From assembly GCA_021797515.1 (NCBI GenBank), contig JAJZZP010000121.1, positions 1 through 35,648 of the forward strand: a stretch of DNA of 35,648 nt, read 5' to 3'. The notes under the pieces were generated by a model. It did no database searches, had not been told where the DNA came from, and was given only the letters and a program-made list of their open reading frames with translations. This document shows, in pieces, positions 1-9,384 of this stretch. Origin of the DNA: Bacillota bacterium (GTDB taxonomy: Bacteria; Bacillota; Sulfobacillia; Sulfobacillales; Sulfobacillaceae). The stretch's first letter is position 1. Each line of letters starts with the position of its first letter. The position numbers and the translations under genes were made by a program.

Positions 1-83
1 CGACAGGGGTTAGCCTGGCACATCCTGTACTAACCGGCCTGTATGTGCAGTAAGGACCCCCAACTCAGGCAACCATTCCAACC

Positions 84-400
84 ATGGTTTGCACAATACA
101 GCGGATTATTCCGAAGAACCAATCAACCAGGATCCTGCTCCGCGAATCCCTTGACCTCAACGGCACACTCGCCACCGCCGATGCGATGCACACCCAGACG
201 GAACTCGCAGCCTCTCTGGTGGAGGGAAAACACGCAGATTATCTGTTCATCGCTCAAGGCACTCAACCCACGTTGGAAGTCGACATTCGCACCCTCAAGC
301 CCGAGGACTTTTCCCCCTCCGGTGGATACTTGGAACAAAGACCACGGGCGCATGAGTATTGAGTGCTATTGGGAACCTATAGACCTAACGCTAGAGATCC
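84..400 (+). pseudogene. ISAs1-like transposase remnant
   Basis: An open frame from 84 contains the stretch ATADAMHTQTELAASLVEG followed by ADYLFIAQGTQPTL. This resembles the central DDE-transposase segment of ISAs1-type elements, whose usual form is 'TIDAMGCQ...I...GGDYVLALKGNQPTL'. After about position 330 the similarity continues in another frame as NKDHGR, matching the family's DKGHGR motif, so there is at least one frameshift. N- and C-terminal parts are missing and I found no terminal inverted repeats. The family call comes from motif memory only. Confidence 0.5.
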
Positions 401-887
401 TCCAACAGGCTCTTGACCGTCGTGCCTTGCCCGGCGCCAAGGGGTCCAGAGCGGCTCTCGGCGGTCTGGACGCTGCCGCGCCCCGGGCGATACCCTAGCG
501 GTCAGAGCGTGCGGGAGTTCTACCGATGACAACGGCGTTCGTCGATGCCCAGGACCAATATGACAACCATTGGAGCCAAACCCATGCCAAAATGAACGAG
601 CGCCAACACCGATGAGGGCCAGCCCCTGCCATTCCGCCACCTGATACAGGCGTTCTCCGACAAAACCGGGAAACCCTAAATAATGATGGCGGTTCTTTGC
701 TCGTTACCAGACGCACCGTGATTTCGGACAAGGGAAAGAACGTAGCCGTCGATAATGGGTTCATGCGGCTACTAACGATCATCGGGGAGAAATTGTTCAC
801 CCCTGGTGCGATTCGCACAACCATGCGGATTGGCAGAACATTTTTACCAGAAAACCAAACACGACCTAAAGCACCCTCACTACTTCC
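401..887. other. Region without a recognisable gene
   Basis: Open frames here are short and overlap on both strands, and none resembles a family I know. The segment lies between the transposase remnant and the 3' end of the MFS gene, so it may be residual element DNA. I saw no convincing terminator for the operon that ends at 888. Confidence 0.4.
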
Positions 888-2069
888 TCATAAATCCCAA
901 GGAATCGGCCGTTGGGAAAAATAATCTCTGTATCGTCGCCTAACATATAGCATCCCACCCCCAAGAAGTCCAGCAAGCACTAACCCCGTCAGGATAGGCT
1001 CGGTCTGCGTCCAGCCAATCAGCGGATAAGATGCCGCACTCATGGCATCGCCGGTAGTGCGTAGTATGCCGGTAGCGCGACCCGTGTCGCCCTCCGATCC
1101 GTGTTTTTGCACGGTCGCCGTCCAGACTACACTATAGAGATTCACCATACTTCCGAGCAACGCTAAGAACGCCATCATGCTCCAACCACTAGGTGCATCG
1201 GTCGTCCCTAGCACGGTCACAATCCCTATGCCATATAGTCCAAGAATATAATTTCTCCGATAAATAACATCAGGGTGACGAAATATCACGATTTGTCCCA
1301 CCAAATTTCCCAGAACTAAGGCTGCATTTTCTACGCCTAGGGCGCTCGCCCCTAAATGATACCGGATCAGTTCCAGGGGAAGGGCGGCGTTAGACAGGAA
1401 AGACGGAACTTGAGATAAGCCTCCGACTATACTGACGGACCATATTCCAAACATGCGCTGTGGGTGGTCGAAACGTCTGGTACTGGTGGCACCATTAGAA
1501 GCCGTGCGGCGACAGGGTACAAGCAACGCAACTAAAATCCCCAATGCCAGTGCGATCATGGTGCCTAACCAAAAGGGCATCTGAAATCCATGGGCCGATA
1601 CCATCCAGCCTCCGATCACCCCTCCTCCCATACCGCCAATCGCCACAGATCCATTAAAAATTGCCAACCGCCGCACACGGTTCGCAGGCGGAACGTTGTG
1701 CCCAACTAGCGCCAGCATCGATGTCCAATAAATCCCCGCCGATGCTCCTTGCAATAACCGGAGAAACACCATGTCCCACGGCCCTATTAACAATCCGTAT
1801 CCAAACGATACGAGAGCCAACAGCCCAAAACTAATAAGAAGACCAGTTTTGCCGCCGCCCCGATCAAACAAATATCCCGCTAATAGTCCAGTTCCGGCCC
1901 GGCCTATTGCCCACGCTGAGTACGCGATCCCTAAGACCATCGGGCTAGCACCCATTTTGACAATGGCCAAGGGGGTGTCGACTCCCATCATCAGCGCAAT
2001 AAAAGCCTGCCCTACACCAATGATAACAACCGTCACCATAACGGATACGGGGGAGCTGTTTTTACGCAT
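888..2069 (-). CDS. MFS transporter
   Basis: This gene encodes a major facilitator superfamily permease of about 393 residues with some 12 hydrophobic segments. The N-terminal half has the pattern typical of MFS transporters, with a loop after TM2 containing AGYLFDRGGGKTG, a variant of the MFS motif A (G-x-x-x-D-R-x-G-x-x). It is the last gene of the TldD-to-MFS operon. A GTG at 2084 abuts the aminopeptidase stop codon but has no Shine-Dalgarno sequence. An in-frame ATG at 2069 has AGGTGG about 10 nt upstream and is my preferred start. In this context it may export amino acids or peptide-derived products, but the substrate cannot be read from sequence. Confidence 0.85.
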   Translation of the reverse strand: MRKNSSPVSVMVTVVIIGVGQAFIALMMGVDTPLAIVKMGASPMVLGIAYSAWAIGRAGTGLLAGYLFDRGGGKTGLLISFGLLALVSFGYGLLIGPWDMVFLRLLQGASAGIYWTSMLALVGHNVPPANRVRRLAIFNGSVAIGGMGGGVIGGWMVSAHGFQMPFWLGTMIALALGILVALLVPCRRTASNGATSTRRFDHPQRMFGIWSVSIVGGLSQVPSFLSNAALPLELIRYHLGASALGVENAALVLGNLVGQIVIFRHPDVIYRRNYILGLYGIGIVTVLGTTDAPSGWSMMAFLALLGSMVNLYSVVWTATVQKHGSEGDTGRATGILRTTGDAMSAASYPLIGWTQTEPILTGLVLAGLLGGGMLYVRRRYRDYFSQRPIPWDL

Positions 2070-2084
2070 TGATCGAAGGTCCAC

Positions 2085-3470
2085 CTAGGTAGCGGGATGC
2101 GTTTGAGACCACCGCCGACACAATTCCACCAACGTGGCCACGCCATAGCCATTTGCGCCTAGTCCAGTTTCCTTTTCATCAAAAGTTAAGCCAGCAATAT
2201 CCAAATGCGCCCATGGTGTTGATCCTGCAAAATGTCCAATAAACAAACCGGCTGAAATCGTTCCACCTGGACGGCCACCACTATTTTTTAAATCCGCGAT
2301 AGTGCTGTTGTTGAGCTGCGCATACTCGAGGTCATGCGGCATTTCCCATACTGGTTCTTCCATCTGGTCCCCCGCATCGGCCACGACGGTGCTTAATTGT
2401 GTATTATTCGAGATTAGTGCCGCACGGATAGCCCCCAACGTAACCACGTTAGATCCGGTCAATGTTGCGATATCCACTATTTCGGACGCACCTTCGCGCA
2501 ATGCCATCGTGATTGCATCGGCAAGTACCAATCGACCCTCGGCATCTGTGGAAATCACTTCCACGCGCGTTTTGTCCAACATAGTCAGCACATCTCCAGG
2601 CCGATATGCCTGTCCGTCTGGGAGGTTTTCTGCTAAGGGCGCCAAACCCATCACGTTAATGGGGTACTCAGATTGGGCCACGACACGCAATGCAGCCATC
2701 ACGGCAGCCGACCCCGCCATGTCCCCTTTCATCCGACCCATTCCTTCTCGCGGCTTTAGGGAAATACCGCCACTGTCAAATGTAATGCCTTTCCCCACCA
2801 GTCCAAGCCAGGGCCCGTTGCCATTGCCGTGATATCGGCCCACCAACAATGCTGGGGGCCGGTTACTGCCGGATCCTACGGCAAGAATGCCTCCGGCCTC
2901 CATTGCCAACAATTCGTCTAAGTGATAGACCCGAAAATCTAGCGACGAAGGCGCACCATCTTGGTACAATTCTGCTAGCCGCTCGGGAGGTTTCTCATAA
3001 GGCGGCATATTGACCCAATCCCGAGTCCACGATTGCGCCGCCGCAATTCGAGCAAGCATCCGCAGTGTTGGTTGCATATCGGCATCCCCCACAACCGTCA
3101 CCGTTTGAACAGACGCGAACGAGTCCTGGTAGCGATACAATCCATGCTCCACCCCTGCGATCAAAGACGGCAACACCGCACCGTCTACACCTGCAAGCCA
3201 TAGACCCAATGCTGAACCACCGCTCTTTGCTGCCATACGCGCCGCCTCGTAATATACAATCCTCCGCAATTTGCGCGCTGGCGGGGCATTGACGAGGATT
3301 ACTAAATCGTCCCCATGTATAATTGAGGCGTATGATCCCAAAGGGATCTGCGGGACAGGCCTTTCTTCACCCCACAAAGCGCGGCTCCCCATCTCAAAAA
3401 CCTCGCACGGGATAATCCATATCGACGGAGGCTTACCCGCCATGTGTTCCGTAATCGTCCATGTCCTCAT
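2085..3470 (-). CDS. Leucyl aminopeptidase, M17 family
   Basis: This is a cytosolic dizinc or dimanganese exopeptidase that removes N-terminal residues from short peptides. The C-terminal catalytic domain shows the M17 signature KGITFDSGGISLK, the downstream MKGDMAGSAAV, and the hallmark TDAEGRLVLADA that carries metal ligands and the catalytic Arg. The length of about 461 residues is normal for PepA/LAP proteins. The open frame reaches GTG 3512, but ATG 3470 has AGAAGG 9 nt upstream and is the better start. It sits between the racemase-like gene (47 nt upstream) and the MFS gene in a peptide-uptake operon, so hydrolysis of imported peptides is the obvious role. Confidence 0.93.
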   Translation of the reverse strand: MRTWTITEHMAGKPPSIWIIPCEVFEMGSRALWGEERPVPQIPLGSYASIIHGDDLVILVNAPPARKLRRIVYYEAARMAAKSGGSALGLWLAGVDGAVLPSLIAGVEHGLYRYQDSFASVQTVTVVGDADMQPTLRMLARIAAAQSWTRDWVNMPPYEKPPERLAELYQDGAPSSLDFRVYHLDELLAMEAGGILAVGSGSNRPPALLVGRYHGNGNGPWLGLVGKGITFDSGGISLKPREGMGRMKGDMAGSAAVMAALRVVAQSEYPINVMGLAPLAENLPDGQAYRPGDVLTMLDKTRVEVISTDAEGRLVLADAITMALREGASEIVDIATLTGSNVVTLGAIRAALISNNTQLSTVVADAGDQMEEPVWEMPHDLEYAQLNNSTIADLKNSGGRPGGTISAGLFIGHFAGSTPWAHLDIAGLTFDEKETGLGANGYGVATLVELCRRWSQTHPAT

Positions 3471-3516
3471 CAGCCATATCCTTCTTTCCTTTTCGTTTAA
3501 ATTGAGAGACACATGA

Positions 3517-4221
3517 CTATTCTAGCTGGCAAGCCGCAATAGCCGCTCGGGCTAAAATGTCAGTTGCATCGAAAACCTGACGGTCTCCAGTCTGCAGATT
3601 CAGGCTATCGCGCGGGAACACCACCGGCGTTTCCGTACACGCCAATACAAGACTATCGGCATCTTGGGCCCACGCCTCTCCCATGGTCTGAACCAACCTT
3701 CGGCCCCACGAGTCGTTGGAGCCAGATGATTTGACTCCATTGATAATCGTCGTAATTTCCTGTTGGGTCTTGGGGTCAGGATACACCGCTTGTATACCGT
3801 ACTCCGCAAACGCTTGATCGTACAATCCATAGTCCCGCGTGGGGGAAGTAGCAACAATGCCTGCCCGAAGGGATCCGTGACGGGCGATTTCCAGGGCCAC
3901 TAAATCGACTAAATTGAGAACCGGAATCGTGACGCTCGCAACAATCTCTGAATAATAAGCGTGGGTGGTTGTCGACGGGATTGCCAACACTTCCGCTCCG
4001 GCTCCGACCAAGCGTTGGGCCACCGCGACTAGCGCTTTCACTGGTGACGGACCACGGTTTGCTAAATGATCCAAACGACTCGGAATAGACCGTTCCGATA
4101 TCAGCACAACCGAAAGGTGTTCGGCATCGCTACACGCCGGGGTCAATTCGATGCAACGGCGATAAAAATGGGCTCCCGCTAACGGGCCGAGTCCGGCTAA
4201 TATCCCTAACGTTTTACTCAT
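3517..4221 (-). CDS. Aspartate/glutamate racemase family protein
   Basis: The protein has 234 residues, normal for the cofactor-independent Asp/Glu/hydantoin racemase superfamily. The N-terminus is TLGILAGLGPLAGAHFY, typical of aspartate racemases. The second catalytic Cys is present in LVLACTETPV (C195). The first is replaced: the usual IPCNT motif reads IPSTTTH (S83-T84). Members lacking one Cys are known, such as E. coli YgeA, which has Thr at the equivalent position, so activity may be one-directional or altered. An AAGGAGG lies about 14 nt before ATG 4221, which is rather far. It is co-transcribed with peptide permeases and an aminopeptidase, so a role in handling D-Asp or D-Glu from peptides is plausible but inferred. 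Confidence 0.85.
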   Translation of the reverse strand: MSKTLGILAGLGPLAGAHFYRRCIELTPACSDAEHLSVVLISERSIPSRLDHLANRGPSPVKALVAVAQRLVGAGAEVLAIPSTTTHAYYSEIVASVTIPVLNLVDLVALEIARHGSLRAGIVATSPTRDYGLYDQAFAEYGIQAVYPDPKTQQEITTIINGVKSSGSNDSWGRRLVQTMGEAWAQDADSLVLACTETPVVFPRDSLNLQTGDRQVFDATDILARAAIAACQLE

Positions 4222-4296
4222 GATGTGCTACACGGCCTCCTTTGTGGATTCCCATGGCAAGACCTTGAGGAATGTGTCTGCCGGTGTAAAACTTTT

Positions 4297-5250
4297 TTAC
4301 TGGTATTGAATTCGTGGATCTACGACGGCATAAAGTAGGTCGGCGAGCAAATTGCCTAAAATGGTTAAAACCCCTACCATAATTACAATGCCTAACAAAA
4401 TGGGATAATCCCGTTGTTGGGCAGCGTTCCAAAACAGCAGTCCCATCCCAGGATAATCAAAGATGATTTCGATAATCAGAGCCCCACTGAAGAGCCCCGG
4501 CAATGACATCCCCATTAGCGTTATGAGGGGAAGTAACGAGTTTTTTAAAGCATGTCGAACCAATATTGCCCTTTCACTCAGGCCTTTCGCTCGAGCAGTT
4601 CGAATGTAATCTTGGACCAGAGTCTCAGACATTGACGAACGCATATAACGACCCCATCCAGCCACGGAACCGATAACTAGTACGGAAGCTGGCAGAATTA
4701 AATGATCGACATACGATCCAATGGTTGGTTGAGTCAGCAAAGGATTATATAACCCTCCAGAAGGAAACCACCCCAGGGTAATGGAAAAAATAGAAACCAT
4801 TAGTACGCCAAGCCAAAATGTCGGCATAGCGTAGAGAAAATACAATAGGGCAGTCAACATATGGTCAATGGGTTGATCTCGGTGTGCTGCTTGATATATT
4901 CCTACGATAATTGCAATCACATGCGAAATAGCGATCGCAGTCACGACCAAAATTAAGGTTCGCGGCAGATTAATAGCGATAAGGCTGGCTACACTCTGGT
5001 GATACGAGTACGCATACCCTAAATTCCCCCGCAGTAGTTGCCCCAACCAAATTCCATATTGCATCCACAAAGGCTTATTTAATCCTAAAGACCGGTTGAT
5101 CTGAGCGACGAGCGCCGGCGTAGCTTTATCCCCGAGCATAACTACAGCCGGCCCCCCGGGCACCACGTGAATGAGCAAAAAGCTGATGATCGACAGCAAC
5201 GTCAGTGTGGGAACCGCCTGAAAGAGCCGTGCCACACTATATTTCATCAT
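4297..5250 (-). CDS. Peptide ABC transporter permease, DppB/OppB type
   Basis: This 317-residue inner-membrane permease starts with the family's typical N-terminus (one TM, then PGGPAVVMLGDKATP). It carries the EAA loop that contacts the ATPase, seen in RTARAKGLSERAILVRHAL, and the usual C-terminal end DLLYAVVDPRIQ. Its ATG overlaps the stop of the preceding DppC-type gene (ATGATG at 5250-5245), indicating translational coupling. With the DppC-type gene and the binding lipoprotein it forms an importer for oligopeptides or similar solutes. No ATP-binding subunit gene is present nearby, so the ATPases must be supplied from elsewhere. Confidence 0.93.
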   Translation of the reverse strand: MMKYSVARLFQAVPTLTLLSIISFLLIHVVPGGPAVVMLGDKATPALVAQINRSLGLNKPLWMQYGIWLGQLLRGNLGYAYSYHQSVASLIAINLPRTLILVVTAIAISHVIAIIVGIYQAAHRDQPIDHMLTALLYFLYAMPTFWLGVLMVSIFSITLGWFPSGGLYNPLLTQPTIGSYVDHLILPASVLVIGSVAGWGRYMRSSMSETLVQDYIRTARAKGLSERAILVRHALKNSLLPLITLMGMSLPGLFSGALIIEIIFDYPGMGLLFWNAAQQRDYPILLGIVIMVGVLTILGNLLADLLYAVVDPRIQYQ

Positions 5251-6179
5251 GATACTTTCCCTCCCCGAAAGCTGGAATCCATACGGGTGTCCAGCGCCGC
5301 TCGAAATGCATCCCCAATAAAGCTAATGGAAAGAATTGTCCATAACACGGCTAACCCCGGAGGATATACCAGCCACCATGCATGCTGCGGCAAATACGCC
5401 ATGGCGTCGGCCAACATGGCTCCCCAATTGGGAATAGGCGGCGGTAGGCCCATTCCCAGGAAACTCAGGCTGGCAATTACGAGCACAGCGTCCGCTATCA
5501 TAAATGTGGTTGCTACAATCACCGTGCCTAAAATATTGGGCAGCAAATGTTTCCATGCAATGTGTCCAGGTCCAGCTCCTAGGGCCTGAGAGGCTTCGAC
5601 AAAGAGTCGGCGCTTAAGCGAAAGGACTTCTGCCCGTACTAATCGACTTACCCCATGCCACGACGTGAAAGCGATCAGGAGAATGAGTAGCCCAGGACTG
5701 GGTGTAACCAGAGAATCGAGAAAAATCAACAGGAAGAGCCCAGGAATTGAGCGCAATAAATCCACAAAACGCATCATTACTGCATCAACCCAGCCGCCGA
5801 CATAACCTGCCACCAAACCATAAACAATTCCGATGGCCATGGCGGACACAGCCGCTGCAAAGCCTACCTCCAGGGAGGTTTGCCCTCCCAGCATCAAACG
5901 CGCTAACATATTGCGTCCCAAGTTATTGGTACCTAAAGGATACCCTGCAGAAGGTGGTTTCAAAATGGACGTGAGATGCAGGGTGTAAGGACTCGCACGA
6001 TAGAGTACGGGACCCAAAAATGAGAATCCCGTTAACAGCGTAATCCCGACAATTCCCAGCCAGGCAAGCGGATGGTGCCAAAAGATTCGTCGAAATCGGG
6101 ATCCCGAGGGCCCGGTTTCTTCGGGCCCCTCGAGATCCAGGTTATCTGCATCTAAACGACTACTTTCAGAATGTACCAT
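5247..6179 (-). CDS. Peptide ABC transporter permease, DppC/OppC type
   Basis: This is a permease of about 310 residues with the OppC-like N-terminal TM and the LGTNNLGRNMLARLMLGGQT motif, a variant of the family's 'GTDxxGRDxxSRxxxG'. The EAA loop reads EASQALGAGPGHIAWKHLL. The open frame extends back to 6440 but would then overlap the coding end of the binding protein. ATG 6179, with AAGGAG 13 nt upstream, is the reasonable start and leaves about 50 nt to the upstream gene. It pairs with the DppB-type gene through an ATGA overlap. The order SBP-C-B is repeated in the second ABC system of this window. Confidence 0.92.
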   Translation of the reverse strand: MVHSESSRLDADNLDLEGPEETGPSGSRFRRIFWHHPLAWLGIVGITLLTGFSFLGPVLYRASPYTLHLTSILKPPSAGYPLGTNNLGRNMLARLMLGGQTSLEVGFAAAVSAMAIGIVYGLVAGYVGGWVDAVMMRFVDLLRSIPGLFLLIFLDSLVTPSPGLLILLIAFTSWHGVSRLVRAEVLSLKRRLFVEASQALGAGPGHIAWKHLLPNILGTVIVATTFMIADAVLVIASLSFLGMGLPPPIPNWGAMLADAMAYLPQHAWWLVYPPGLAVLWTILSISFIGDAFRAALDTRMDSSFRGGKVS

Positions 6180-6228
6180 ATCCGTCGCTTCACTCCTTAA
6201 AAATGTCGCCTTCCTAACCTCTTTTCGA

Positions 6229-7962
6229 TTAGTGGCTAATCCACCAATATTGGGGAGAGATCGATTCAGTAAAGCTATTGGCTGAAGAACGTACGCCATG
6301 CACAGTGTTTTCCACTTCTCCAAGACCTTCTGGCACCGGCATCCACAAGTTTGGTAAATGATGAGCTGCAAATAATTGGTAATTATCCAAGGCCTTTTGT
6401 GAAGAGGCCACAGACGGTTGCGGTGAATGAGTGGCGGCAATCAAGGAATCCATGGCCTGATTAGAGTATCCATAGAAGTTATATCCGCCATTACTGGCGT
6501 ACATCCCGCCCCCCGTCGGATAACTTCCTCCATAACTCCACCCGAGACCGGTTTGAATTTCCCACTTTGTAGGTTGATGGTGATATTGCAACATCGTTGC
6601 AAATGGTAGAGGACTAAGCGAAACTTTGATGCCTTCCTTGGCCCAGTCTTGCTGCATAATTTGCACCATGGCCAAAGTGGTGCTACTGCCCGCATTGTAC
6701 TCCATGTTAAAGGACAATTGTTGACCCTTGCTGTTGGTCATGACATTGTTGACCAAATGCCATCCATTTTTGTTCAGCAACTGAATCCCCGCCTTAATAT
6801 TAAAGGGGTAGAGAGGGTGGCTCAATTGTGGGGCTAGAAACGTTTTAGGATGCAATGGCACCGGACCGGTTCCGGGTACCCCCATCCCATTATAGAGTGC
6901 CTGGATAATGGACTGCTGATCAATACCCATTTGCATGGCCTGACGTACCGGCAATTGACGCAGAATAGTGCCCACACTGGGGCTTCGAAAGTTCAAAATG
7001 GTGCGGTCAATGCTATAGTTGTAGGATGTGTTGAGAGTGTCGTTCGTTAACTGGCTGCGCACACTGTACATTGACAAGGGCAAATACCCCACTTGCACCG
7101 TTCCTGTTTTTAACCCGTTAACCTCAGAGGTTTCCGACGTCTGATACGCCAACACAAACTTATTAATATAAGGCTTATGCCCGTCGTAGTGCGAGTTGGG
7201 TGTAAAAGTCCACGACACGTTTTGAATGGCGTTGGTCAGACGAAATGGCCCGTCAACCACTTTAAAGAAGTTTACGTTATTGCCGTTACTGGCTAAATAA
7301 CTCAATTCTTGATCGAGGTTGTTCGGATGCAGATCCCATGCTTGGGCCGGAAGTGGCATAAAATCACCCAACCCATTGTATTCAAACCACACTTGGTTGA
7401 CGGGATTCGTCAAGGTGATTTGGAACTCATGGGCATTGATGACCTGAAAACTCTTAATGAGTTGTGGCACTCCTCCTGATCCTGCGCCTGCATAAGGCCA
7501 TGGTGCCGGTGCGTTAGAGGAACTAGCGGCTTGAATGAGTTTCCAGGTAAATTGAACATCTTGTGCGGTGACTGGGGCACCATCAGACCAATACCACTTA
7601 GGATTCATTTTCACGGTATAGACTGTGCCTGCCTTGTTCCACGAAATCGCACTTGCGATACTCCGCGAAAAGTCGATGGTGCCGTTGGGCGCAATGTGGA
7701 ATAGCCCTTTATACATCAAACTTGCCGCCCAAGCATCGTACAAACTGTTATACGCCACCGGTCGCAAGGGCTGATACCAGTTAATCGCCACTAACGGTCC
7801 TAGTGCTTGGATAATAGTGCCGCCGTGAACCGGTTGGGATACGTTGGATTTAGTCGTGGGTTGTGCTGCATTGGGTGTCCCACATCCCGCTAATATAATA
7901 GGGGCAATGCCGAGCGCCGTTCCCAATACAATCGCAGGGGTACGGCGGCGAATTCTTTCCAT
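6229..7962 (-). CDS. Extracellular solute-binding lipoprotein, family 5 (peptide type)
   Basis: This is a 577-residue precursor with a type II signal peptide: charged MERIRRR, a hydrophobic core, then the lipobox LAGC, so the mature protein should be membrane-anchored by its Cys. The body is a DppA/OppA-type SBP_bac_5 protein, with WNKAGTVYTVKMNPKWYWSDGAPVTA close to the family signature and the usual DGPF and GPVPLHP segments. ATG 7962 has AGGAGG 8 nt upstream. It lies 81 nt downstream of TldE and is followed by the two permeases, so it should deliver peptides or peptide-like solutes to them. Specificity is unknown. Confidence 0.92.
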   Translation of the reverse strand: MERIRRRTPAIVLGTALGIAPIILAGCGTPNAAQPTTKSNVSQPVHGGTIIQALGPLVAINWYQPLRPVAYNSLYDAWAASLMYKGLFHIAPNGTIDFSRSIASAISWNKAGTVYTVKMNPKWYWSDGAPVTAQDVQFTWKLIQAASSSNAPAPWPYAGAGSGGVPQLIKSFQVINAHEFQITLTNPVNQVWFEYNGLGDFMPLPAQAWDLHPNNLDQELSYLASNGNNVNFFKVVDGPFRLTNAIQNVSWTFTPNSHYDGHKPYINKFVLAYQTSETSEVNGLKTGTVQVGYLPLSMYSVRSQLTNDTLNTSYNYSIDRTILNFRSPSVGTILRQLPVRQAMQMGIDQQSIIQALYNGMGVPGTGPVPLHPKTFLAPQLSHPLYPFNIKAGIQLLNKNGWHLVNNVMTNSKGQQLSFNMEYNAGSSTTLAMVQIMQQDWAKEGIKVSLSPLPFATMLQYHHQPTKWEIQTGLGWSYGGSYPTGGGMYASNGGYNFYGYSNQAMDSLIAATHSPQPSVASSQKALDNYQLFAAHHLPNLWMPVPEGLGEVENTVHGVRSSANSFTESISPQYWWISH

Positions 7963-8043
7963 GATTGATACCTCCTAATCTAGGGTGTGTTCTGGGTGGA
8001 AACCTTAAGATGTTTTTCCGGGTCTATGGCGCAGCATTTTTTA

Positions 8044-9384
8044 CTAATGCCTCACGGCAACGTCCACCTGATCAATCAACAATGGCGGGAATTTACCAGG
8101 TGCCGCCTGCATCATTCCTTGGGTTGCCCAAGTGACCTCTTGGCCTACTTCCAATAGCTGATGAGACAATGCGTCGAATACGTTTACGCTAACAACCGCA
8201 TTTTTCACACGCCCCGTGACGAACCCGTGGTCGACGTAATACAAGTCACTCGCATTACCAGAAATGTCTCCACGCAATGGGTTGGTCGGACGTCCACCAA
8301 TCCACCCGTTTAATATCAACAAACGAGGAAAACGAGTAAGCATCTCGGCAAGAGGTGCCATACCAGGGCTAATCACCAAATTGGCTGGCAACGACATAGG
8401 CAAGGCATTAGGCGATGCACGGTATCCCATTCCGAGAGGCTCGAAGCCTAGGCGTCTAGCAGCATCTCGGTCCAAAACAAAATTCTTTAAGACGCCTTGC
8501 TCAATTAACGGCCATGTACCTGTAGCTGTACCCTCGTCGTCAAACGGTCCCGTCCGCGGCCCGTCAGGAATGACCGCATCACTTAAAATGCTTAACAAAG
8601 AAGACAGAACAGGTTGCTCGCGTTGGTCCTCCCATGGGGAATTTCCTGCTATTAGCGCTGGACCTGATAATCGGGCCAGAACAGATGCTAACAAGCCCAT
8701 CGTCACAGGTGGTAAAAACACGATCGGATACTTGCCGCTGTCCACAGATTGGAGATTTTGGCCCCAAAGAAAGCGTTTCGCAAGATCCTGGCCTACCTGA
8801 TTGACATCGGGAATAGCATCAGCCCCCAATCGCGTCTCGGCAATTCCATGAAAATCGGTACCGCTTACTTTTCGTCCTCCTGCAGATACATCCCAATAAC
8901 CATGTGTCCATGCCGCATGTCCTCCAGTGGAGTTGGACAAGTTTGTAGCCGTTTCATGGTAGGCTACCATAACCGACGGGCGGAATTCGTGGTCCAGATT
9001 TTCTAAGTCGTCATAAAGAGCAGACGCGGCATCGTAGATTTGTTGAAACATTGCAGAACACCACTGCGATTCGGCTACGGGCACCTTTCTAGAACTAATG
9101 ACTGGTTCATCCATTTTCGTCTCCGGGCCGTGAGACGCCGCAATCATAGCCTCTTGCTTAAGCTGAATCCATGGCTGGGTCCGAGAAGTGGCGTAGCCTA
9201 ATCGCCCCTCTTTAACGACTCGTACGGCTCGTACTTTCTCAGACCCGTGGCGCACCATAGGGTTTTGACCACCCTTGATTTCGACAGACCACACTTGACG
9301 ATGAATGTCCGTTGCATCACCGATTTCCCCGTTCCTCCAGGTTACCTGGTCAAGCGGTCGTGGCTCTTTAGCAAATCCCATCAT
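8044..9384 (-). CDS. tldE: TldE/PmbA-like protein (metallopeptidase partner)
   Basis: This 446-residue protein is homologous to PmbA/TldE, the subunit of the TldD/TldE complex that lacks the metal site. It shows no HExxxH motif, as expected. The C-terminal third contains GNASDLYYVDHGFVTG and EVGQEVTWATQG, resembling the family's segments near 'SG...FVENGEIT'. Its ATG at 9384 overlaps the TGA of tldD (ATGA), so the two are translationally coupled, consistent with a heteromeric complex. In other bacteria TldD/E degrades unfolded or modified peptides and trims leader peptides of some RiPPs. Confidence 0.87.
   Translation of the reverse strand: MMGFAKEPRPLDQVTWRNGEIGDATDIHRQVWSVEIKGGQNPMVRHGSEKVRAVRVVKEGRLGYATSRTQPWIQLKQEAMIAASHGPETKMDEPVISSRKVPVAESQWCSAMFQQIYDAASALYDDLENLDHEFRPSVMVAYHETATNLSNSTGGHAAWTHGYWDVSAGGRKVSGTDFHGIAETRLGADAIPDVNQVGQDLAKRFLWGQNLQSVDSGKYPIVFLPPVTMGLLASVLARLSGPALIAGNSPWEDQREQPVLSSLLSILSDAVIPDGPRTGPFDDEGTATGTWPLIEQGVLKNFVLDRDAARRLGFEPLGMGYRASPNALPMSLPANLVISPGMAPLAEMLTRFPRLLILNGWIGGRPTNPLRGDISGNASDLYYVDHGFVTGRVKNAVVSVNVFDALSHQLLEVGQEVTWATQGMMQAAPGKFPPLLIDQVDVAVRH

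Noticed and set aside
6180-6440. N-terminal extension of the DppC-type permease
   Set aside because: It overlaps the end of the binding-protein gene in another frame and has no similarity to permease N-termini.
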